From: JBPEWY01 sp965224095
Lineage (GTDB): Bacteria > Bacteroidota > Bacteroidia > Flavobacteriales > Flavobacteriaceae
Assembly: GCA_965224095.1 (NCBI GenBank)
Contig: OZ245039.1
Coordinates: 620,001 to 684,000, forward strand
Direction of reading: 5' to 3'
Length of the DNA stretch: 64,000 nucleotides
A program made the position numbers and the translations under genes. A model generated the notes under the pieces. The model made no database searches, had not been told where the DNA came from, and was given only the letters and a program-made list of their open reading frames with translations. The number at the start of each line of letters is the position of its first letter. The stretch's first letter is position 1. Below are positions 44,284 to 52,000 of this stretch, in pieces.

Positions 44284-46689
44284 TTAATCAATTGATATAT
44301 AATGTGGTCTGTGGTTTTGATTGTCAATATTACCCAAATCAAACCTTCGATAATCAGCACTTCCTCTTTCCGCCCAGGCTCTTCCTCCCGTGGGTGATGG
44401 TGGTAATTCATCCGTAGTTAAAGCCGGTGAAACAAATTTCATGGAATCCCAAACCATCGATGCCAAATCTCCAAATCTACTTTGCAGGAACGAGGGTACC
44501 GGAATATTCCGTAGATCGGCATTCGGTGCAATTCCAAGCACCATTCTGGCAATCGGATGCGCTCTATAACTAGCCAATCGTCCGTGTATATAATGTTGTG
44601 CATCCCGCAATACAATATTCTGTGAGGTATATGCATCTATCCTTCGTGTATTTGTTAGAAAAGATCCGGCCACAACGAGTACATCCCAACCCGTAAATTC
44701 TTCTCCCCTTGCTTCAAAATAGGAAAATGCCGAATCGATTGCCGAATTAACAATAGATCTCACTGTTTCTGCATGTTGTTCAGAATAATCATCAACATCG
44801 GTGGTTAGCGCTAATGCAGGCCATCCCTGGCTAAAATCGAAAGCTTCCAGAAGCAATTCAGGGTTATGTATTTCTAAATTATAATTCACCGCGACTCCCA
44901 GATCCATAAATGACAAACCCATTAAAAACTCTGAGAGTGATGCTTGGCCTTCTTCAGATAAACTATCCCAAGTATCTCCGTGAGGATTCTCCTGATAAGC
45001 ACCAATACGATCTGCAATAGAGCCTGCAATAACAATCCTGTCTCCCATTTCGGCAGATAACCTTTCCAATGAAAGCCTTATTAAGGTAGTTGCATTCAGG
45101 TTTTCCACTCCTTCATCAATGATATTTTGAGAAATTTGTAAAAATCTCGCTCCCAGTTGTTCTCTAAATTCCTCCGGAGTGTATTCAATATCAAGGCCTT
45201 GAGTATCTTTAAAACTTATAGGATTGCTCGCGGTATATTCAAATAGATTGATCCCTCCTTCTATTCCAATAGGATCCGGGTTCAGCCATCTGGCCAGCCA
45301 CGGGAGGTAATACCGTGCATTGTGGTAACTCAATCCACTCTCCTCATCTCGCTCCATCCCCGTATAGCGGTAACGCTTCGAGGCCGATCTGATCCCTGCA
45401 TGCTGCGCCTGATAACTCGTCGTGCCATAAGCATAATACTCCTCATACGAAATTATTCTACCTCCAGCATCCAACTCCAAACTCGACGAGCCCAAATGGT
45501 TCCCGTATTGATAGCGCAATAACTCCGTGGCACTACTGTCACTCGGATGGTCGATCGTCTTGTGTTCCACCAACGCTATACGACTTGTATCATCTACCAC
45601 ATGATAACTCTCGCGTTCCATTCGTACACTACCCGTGGACGTATACTCCCGATACACCTCCAGGTTCCCGTAATAGATCCGTTCCTTGCCTATCTTCTCG
45701 CCATCGGTCAATACCTTCCTCGTTCGAACTCCTTCTATACTGTACCAGTAATGCGAGGTGCCTCCCGGAAGCTCCACATACTCCAAACGATCCATACTAC
45801 TCCAACTCACACGATAGCTACCCTCCTGTAAACCAGCCATGTTCCCATGCACATCATAGCTATAGTTCGACACCAGGCCGCCTGATTCACTCCTGAGCAG
45901 TTGATTGTTCTTCTTCGTTCCTGCAGGTATTCCCAATACATCTCGGTCCGCCTCATTGTTATTGTACCTAAATACACGGCTCCAGCGATGTGTCATACTG
46001 CCCAAACCTCCTATATGGCGTAGTAACAACATATTACCTACGCCATCATAACTATAATGCTGACGATAGCCCTGTAACGCATTGCCATCGCCAGGGTGTG
46101 GTAAATTAACCCGGAATTCATCCCCCTGACTATCCGGGGTATTTGCATGTACACCCAACTGACCGATGTGTTCTCTGCCCGTGGCGTAGATCAACCGGTA
46201 TAAACTGTCATACTCATAATCATTCGAGGCAGATACCTCCTGGTTGTTGAAGTACAAAGTGTCTTCCGAAGCATTGTGTATCTCACTGATATTTCCTACT
46301 GCATCATAACTGTAATGAAAGTCCTGTAGCTTACCCGGACTACCGCGGGTGATTAAAGATAACATTCGAAAGGTCGCTCTATCATACCTATAGCGTGTCT
46401 CACTTCCATTGCCATAGCTTATCAAGGTACGCTGACCCTGTTCATTATAGCTAATCTCCCTTACATAGTCTTCCATACCTGTGCCCGAGGCATCTGCACG
46501 TACCACATTTAACAGGCCCGATTCGTTATAACCATACAGCACCCGGCTCATTGCCATACCACTTCTACCCGTTACCTCCGATACCGAACGATTCAAAGCA
46601 TCATATGCCTGTACATGCACATACTGCTCCCCTTCAAGGGAAAGTCCCGCAGACCAGTCCGGTATCCTGTATGTCTCTGAATTGAACAT
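44284..46689 (-). CDS. TcC cassette 3: RHS core plus payload of unknown fold
   Basis: An 801-residue Tc C-component. Residues 1-474 are the shared core. Residues 475-497 (GIEGGINLFEYTASNPISF) are a linker also found in cassette 4. The remaining ~300 residues are acidic and mostly helical, with no motif I can assign. Notable stretches are RIVIAGSIADRIGAY, TGWDVLVVAGSFLTNTRRIDAY, and VLRDAQHYIHGRLASYRAHPIARMVLG. The last is a basic, His/Arg-rich segment about 100 residues from the end. Position and architecture predict an effector domain. The spacer to cassette 2 is 15 bp. Confidence 0.85.
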   Translation of the reverse strand: MFNSETYRIPDWSAGLSLEGEQYVHVQAYDALNRSVSEVTGRSGMAMSRVLYGYNESGLLNVVRADASGTGMEDYVREISYNEQGQRTLISYGNGSETRYRYDRATFRMLSLITRGSPGKLQDFHYSYDAVGNISEIHNASEDTLYFNNQEVSASNDYEYDSLYRLIYATGREHIGQLGVHANTPDSQGDEFRVNLPHPGDGNALQGYRQHYSYDGVGNMLLLRHIGGLGSMTHRWSRVFRYNNNEADRDVLGIPAGTKKNNQLLRSESGGLVSNYSYDVHGNMAGLQEGSYRVSWSSMDRLEYVELPGGTSHYWYSIEGVRTRKVLTDGEKIGKERIYYGNLEVYREYTSTGSVRMERESYHVVDDTSRIALVEHKTIDHPSDSSATELLRYQYGNHLGSSSLELDAGGRIISYEEYYAYGTTSYQAQHAGIRSASKRYRYTGMERDEESGLSYHNARYYLPWLARWLNPDPIGIEGGINLFEYTASNPISFKDTQGLDIEYTPEEFREQLGARFLQISQNIIDEGVENLNATTLIRLSLERLSAEMGDRIVIAGSIADRIGAYQENPHGDTWDSLSEEGQASLSEFLMGLSFMDLGVAVNYNLEIHNPELLLEAFDFSQGWPALALTTDVDDYSEQHAETVRSIVNSAIDSAFSYFEARGEEFTGWDVLVVAGSFLTNTRRIDAYTSQNIVLRDAQHYIHGRLASYRAHPIARMVLGIAPNADLRNIPVPSFLQSRFGDLASMVWDSMKFVSPALTTDELPPSPTGGRAWAERGSADYRRFDLGNIDNQNHRPHYISID
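45268..46689 (-). repeat. TcC core repeat copy 3 (1,422 bp)
   Basis: Third core copy. Variant bases: A at 46505, C at 45783, C at 45721, G at 45688. The identity with copy 4 extends past the core by about 50 bp through the GIEGGINLFEY linker. Confidence 0.95.
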
Positions 46690-46736
46690 CTTATAACAAG
46701 TTTGTTTTAGTAGTCTGTTTATCTTACAGGACTATT

Positions 46737-49037
46737 TTATTTCCAAAAATCATTTCCACCTATTCTCACTTGTCCTTTTTTAAGTATTCTCTTGCCTCCT
46801 CTGTTTGATCTAAATTGAACATAAGGATCTTTAGTTCCTCCTTTTGCTAGGTCAATAACCGCTTTTTTTGCAACTTCAAATCTTTTCTCATGTCTTGCCT
46901 GAGCTCCCTTACTCATTTGAGGGAATTTCTTAAAATCTTCTTTTCCCTTGCGAGTTCCTTCATACTGAGAATGTTGTTCAACAATATCACTAAGAGTAAC
47001 TTTTGTATTTGAACGCTTTGACTCTTTTATGTAAGATTCTGAGGCTATCTTATTATCTCTTGCAGTTTCAAACAATTTGTACTTAGCTTTAAGCTCTTTT
47101 TCTGCATTTCTAAGTTCTTTTTTTTCTTTCTTAATTTTATCTTTTGCTTTTTTTACCCTTGATTTATATTCTTTTTCAACCTCTTTTTCTCTTTCCTTAC
47201 TATCTTTATATTTTCCTTTTAATTCTTTTCTTATGGCGCTTTTATTTTTAGACTCATTTTTAGTTAATTCCTCATATTCCTTATTAGCAGCATCCACATC
47301 TTTTTTTTCCTTAGTTACTTTTGCCTTTGCTTTTTTGTATTCTTTGGAAGTCTTTTCATACTCTTTTCTAGTTTTTTTAATATCTTCTAACCTATTAAAT
47401 ATTGTAGAAGCCACTGCTTTTGCTTCCTTTTCCAAATCCGGATGAATTTTGGCTGAAATTTCTCCATAGACAGTTTTAATTGCATCATTTAATTCCTTTT
47501 CACTAAAACCTCCTATATTTCCTTTATGTTCAACTAGTTTATTTCCCGTAGGATCAATAAAAGTGATAGGATTGCTCGCGGTATATTCAAATAGATTGAT
47601 CCCTCCTTCTATTCCAATAGGATCCGGATTCAGCCATCTGGCCAGCCACGGGAGGTAATACCGTGCATTGTGGTAACTCAATCCACTCTCCTCATCTCGC
47701 TCCATCCCCGTATAGCGGTAACGCTTCGAGGCCGATCTGATCCCTGCATGCTGCGCCTGATAACTCGTCGTGCCATAAGCATAATACTCCTCATACGAAA
47801 TTATTCTACCTCCAGCATCCAACTCCAAACTCGACGAGCCCAAATGGTTCCCGTATTGATAGCGCAATAACTCCGTGGCACTACTGTCACTCGGATGGTC
47901 GATCGTCTTGTGTTCCACCAACGCTATACGACTTGTATCATCTACCACATGATAACTCTCGCGTTCCATTCGTACACTACCCGTGGACGTATACTCCCGA
48001 TACACCTCCAGGTTCCCGTAATAGATCCGTTCCTTTCCTATCTTCTCGCCATCGGTCAATACCTTCCTCGTTCGAACTCCTTCTATACTGTACCAGTAAT
48101 GCGAGGTGCCTCCCGGAAGCTCCACATACTTCAAACGATCCATACTACTCCAACTCACACGATAGCTACCCTCCTGTAAACCAGCCATGTTCCCATGCAC
48201 ATCATAGCTATAGTTCGACACCAGGCCGCCTGATTCACTCCTGAGCAGTTGATTGTTCTTCTTCGTTCCTGCAGGTATTCCCAATACATCTCGGTCCGCC
48301 TCATTGTTATTGTACCTAAATACACGGCTCCAGCGATGTGTCATACTGCCCAAACCTCCTATATGGCGTAGTAACAACATATTACCTACGCCATCATAAC
48401 TATAATGCTGACGATAGCCCTGTAACGCATTGCCATCGCCAGGGTGTGGTAAATTAACCCGGAATTCATCCCCCTGACTATCCGGGGTATTTGCATGTAC
48501 ACCCAACTGACCGATGTGTTCTCTGCCCGTGGCGTAGATCAACCGGTATAAACTGTCATACTCATAATCATTCGAGGCAGATACCTCCTGGTTGTTGAAG
48601 TACAAAGTGTCTTCCGAAGCATTGTGTATCTCACTGATATTTCCTACTGCATCATAACTGTAATGAAAGTCCTGTAGCTTACCCGGACTACCGCGGGTGA
48701 TTAAAGATAACATTCGAAAGGTCGCTCTATCATACCTATAGCGTGTCTCACTTCCATTGCCATAGCTTATCAAGGTACGCTGACCCTGTTCATTATAGCT
48801 AATCTCCCTTACATAGTCTTCCATACCCGTGCCCGAGGCATCTGCACGTACCGCATTTAACAGGCCCGATTCGTTATATCCATACAGCACCCGGCTCATT
48901 GCCATACCACTTCTACCCGTTACCTCCGATACCGAACGATTCAAAGCATCATACGCCTGTACATGCACATACTGCTCCCCTTCAAGGGAAAGCCCCGCAG
49001 ACCAGTCCGGTATCCTGTATGTCTCTGAATTGAACAT
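46737..49037 (-). CDS. TcC cassette 4: RHS core plus SleB-like hydrolase split by coiled coil
   Basis: A 766-residue Tc C-component. The core is residues 1-474 and the linker to about 497 matches cassette 3. The payload resembles the cell-wall hydrolase SleB fold in pieces. YGEISAK with candidate catalytic Glu526 and EAKAVASTIFNRL near 538-550 come first. A Lys/Glu-rich coiled coil of about 130 residues follows (552-680). Then come TLSDIVEQHSQYEG near 687-700, VAKKAVIDLAKGGTKDPYVQF near 718-740 and the terminal IGGNDFW (759-765). The SleB order (E...AVA..I.NR...L..VV....Q.....A...A..G..DP....G...F) is preserved around the insert. The payload DNA is far more AT-rich than the core. It lies 3 bp after the TcB stop, so it is the first and most tightly coupled cassette. 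Confidence 0.8.
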   Translation of the reverse strand: MFNSETYRIPDWSAGLSLEGEQYVHVQAYDALNRSVSEVTGRSGMAMSRVLYGYNESGLLNAVRADASGTGMEDYVREISYNEQGQRTLISYGNGSETRYRYDRATFRMLSLITRGSPGKLQDFHYSYDAVGNISEIHNASEDTLYFNNQEVSASNDYEYDSLYRLIYATGREHIGQLGVHANTPDSQGDEFRVNLPHPGDGNALQGYRQHYSYDGVGNMLLLRHIGGLGSMTHRWSRVFRYNNNEADRDVLGIPAGTKKNNQLLRSESGGLVSNYSYDVHGNMAGLQEGSYRVSWSSMDRLKYVELPGGTSHYWYSIEGVRTRKVLTDGEKIGKERIYYGNLEVYREYTSTGSVRMERESYHVVDDTSRIALVEHKTIDHPSDSSATELLRYQYGNHLGSSSLELDAGGRIISYEEYYAYGTTSYQAQHAGIRSASKRYRYTGMERDEESGLSYHNARYYLPWLARWLNPDPIGIEGGINLFEYTASNPITFIDPTGNKLVEHKGNIGGFSEKELNDAIKTVYGEISAKIHPDLEKEAKAVASTIFNRLEDIKKTRKEYEKTSKEYKKAKAKVTKEKKDVDAANKEYEELTKNESKNKSAIRKELKGKYKDSKEREKEVEKEYKSRVKKAKDKIKKEKKELRNAEKELKAKYKLFETARDNKIASESYIKESKRSNTKVTLSDIVEQHSQYEGTRKGKEDFKKFPQMSKGAQARHEKRFEVAKKAVIDLAKGGTKDPYVQFRSNRGGKRILKKGQVRIGGNDFWK
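47616..49037 (-). repeat. TcC core repeat copy 4 (1,422 bp)
   Basis: Fourth core copy, adjoining tcB. Variant bases: G at 48853, T at 48131, C at 48069, T at 48036. These combine variants otherwise seen separately in copies 1, 2 and 3. Confidence 0.95.
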
Positions 49038-49040
49038 ATT

Positions 49041-52000
49041 TTATTTTTGTAACAAGCGTTTAGTGCTTTCCAGTAAATTGCTCTTAAAATCGTATTTAAT
49101 AAATGTGGTAAGTCCGGACGTGTCTTTGTGAACCATCTTTTCTCCGAGCAGATTGTTTTGTTTTCTGGTATTCCTTTCCGCCAAGGGTTGGTTTTTTCTG
49201 TCGCCGTATTCTATTACCTCGTACAAATGATTGAAATTATGAGGACCGCCAAAGACCCTCATCTTAACCGGCCGCTGCAATTCATCGTATTCATACGTAA
49301 AAATAAAATCTCTGCTATCCCATACTTTAACAGGATTTCCCATGGTGTTATTCAGCATCCAACGCTCTCCGGCATCCATACTATTTTCATAAACCCGATG
49401 CCCGAGCATATCGTATTTATAAGACATAACCTCATTGCCTTTTGCGTCTATCACCTTTTGTGTATTCCCTTCGATATCAAGTATAATCTGAGTACTGTAA
49501 TATTCATCATCGGTAGGTTGTAATCTACCGAGCAGATCTCTGGTTCCTGTTTTATTGTGACTCACACTTAAAACAGAGCGACCTAAAGTATCCAGGTGTA
49601 TTACCAATGGTGTACCGTTATGTTTTACCGCTTTTTCCGCAGCCAGTTTCTGATCGGCTCCTAATTGGCCGTCCTTTCTGTTTTTGTACCATAAACTTTC
49701 CTTAATCGTGTCGTTCTGATCGAATATACGCTGTTGCCAACTGTCAAATTCCACCTTTGAAAAAGAACCATCCGGGAATTCTGTTTTTATTAACCTTCCT
49801 ATAGAGTCATAATACATAACCGGAGTAAATCCCCTTTCAACCAGTTCTTTTGCGCTCTCGAAGAAGGGAGAAACCGAAAAATAGGGCTCATATTGCTTAA
49901 CCGGATTTCCTTTATTGTTTAGTATGGTTCGTCCATTGCCAATCCAACGTAACTGATCTCCCGTATTCCTGATTTCCAAATCAAAAGTACAGTCGTCATG
50001 AATAACCATGGCCAAAGCTTCACCCGGTTCGGCCTGGGCTTTAACCATGACTACATTTCCGATTCCATCGGAATATTCAAAACTCAGCTGAACATCAGGT
50101 TCTGCTAGCTTATGCTGCTCTCTGGAAATACTGCCAATTACTGTGGGCCGGTAAGGTATACGTTTACAGGGAGTTGACTCGAACTCGCTTCTAGATTGAG
50201 CCTTCCTCAATACCGTTGATTCCACGAAAGCATCAAAATCATATACAAAGCGTACCGATGCTTTTTGTAATAATTGATGTGCTTTGGTTCGCAATCCAAC
50301 CGTATCGGATTCCTTCAGGTAATCGGCAATTAAATTTCTTTCCGTGTCAAGGGTGTATTCGGCAATTCCTTGCAAACTATCAGCTTCATCATCCTTTCCC
50401 ATAAGAGCCATGGCTTTTACCATCCCTAATTCGTCCAGGCATATTTCCGATTGATTATCATTTATATCTTTTGTTTTTATAGGGCCTAATGTTCTAAAAT
50501 TAAAGTTCTCCGTGATGATTTCATTATTTAGCTCATCAATAACCCTTTCCAGATTTATAAAGTAATCCTTATAGTAAAATACTTCGGTCCTGGAACCAAA
50601 GGGGTCTATATAGCTTTTCGGGCTAAAAAAGCTGTTTTCAGCATCTGTAAGACTTCCCACTCCTATGTAATCTATTAACCCCGAACGAATCCACCAGCTG
50701 TTATTTCTCTTTGAAAATTTAGCATCAGACTGATCGCTGTCCTGATCCAGGCTCCCCATAATATTTTCCAGAGCGGTATCTGTATTGGGGAGTTTATCTC
50801 CATAAATATCATTGAGGAGTGCATTTGTATAAGCCAGTTGGTAACTCTGATAAATTATTCCGTGCGATGGTAATACTTCGATTGCCAGCTCGTCGTCAAG
50901 TGTCTCATTGTAAAATGAAGTTTGAATATGTTCAATTAACCGATTGCGCAGTTCACTGGTTGGTGGTACCATATGATATTCAAGCGTGGGCTTATCGAAA
51001 ACCATATCAAAATCTTCGGCTTTTAATAAAGGTTGATTTGCTTTTTCCAGTCCCGTTATTTCAAAAGTTTGCACATCCGCCAATTGTCTTAATCGATACA
51101 CCTCCGGCCGGTCGATATCATTTGTATATTTATTAATCGTATAGGTAATGTTAGGAATGGCCTGTAACATCCTGGTTTTAGATAAACTCTCCTTATAAGC
51201 ATCTTTCTCATCTTCTCTTTTATAATTTAATGCTTCTGCGGCATCTTCCAGCAGTTTTAACGGATGTTGCATTGTAGCTATCTGACGTGGGTACACCACG
51301 GAAGCGCTTTCCAAAATATTACCAAGATCATCGATCTTAAGATTTAAGGTATGAGCTATTCGAGGATCGGTAATATTGCGTTCATAATGTATGGTAACAG
51401 TCTCATTTTCAGTAACCAGAAAAACTCCGAAGTAATTATGGCTCCTGGGTTGTAGTTGTTGAATATTGCAATTACGTGTAGTTACCGTGTAAGGTTTTTT
51501 TTCTCTTCTCAGTGTTTCCTCCAGCATATCTTCCGATGCTTCCAAAGCGAATATTTCCTGCCTTAGTATCATACTCTTACATGCACGAATTGCTTCTCTG
51601 TAAGCTTTTCCCTTTAATTGTTTTATTTCATCATCAACGTTCGCGTCGGTTAGTTTCGGTTCATTGATAAGTATCGGATCGGATGGAAATTTTTGTGTAT
51701 ACTGTGCCGGCCAGTATTCATTTTCAAACTGATGCAAAATACGCTCTCTTTCCAAGAAGGCTCCGGTATGAAACCACGTCTTGGTCAATACGGGTTTTTG
51801 AAACAGTATTTCCGAACTGTCTAAACGATTTGACAGGTTATTTTTTTCCCATTCTTTATAGTGTTCCGAATCCAGTTGTTCCACCATACCGAATCCTCTA
51901 AATTCACGCTCCAGCGAATCGTAATAACCATGATGGTAGTGGTATAATGTAGAAAAGCGAACATCCGTTATCTTTTCCTCTACTATAAATTTGCTTACCA

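Noticed and set aside
47077..47445. A 122-codon Ser/Phe-rich + strand frame
   Set aside because: It is the reverse strand of the Lys/Glu coiled coil in TcC cassette 4 and is a composition artefact.
40517..48244. Sets of similar + strand open frames of 66, 94 and 103-112 codons repeated four times
   Set aside because: They lie antisense to the TcC cores and repeat only because the core DNA repeats; the coding frame on the - strand explains the conservation.
39689..49037. Four core copies as an assembly duplication
   Set aside because: Each copy has a different tail and different junctions, and the copies differ at many sites, so a simple duplicate contig error is unlikely. Chimeric joins between copies cannot be excluded without reads.
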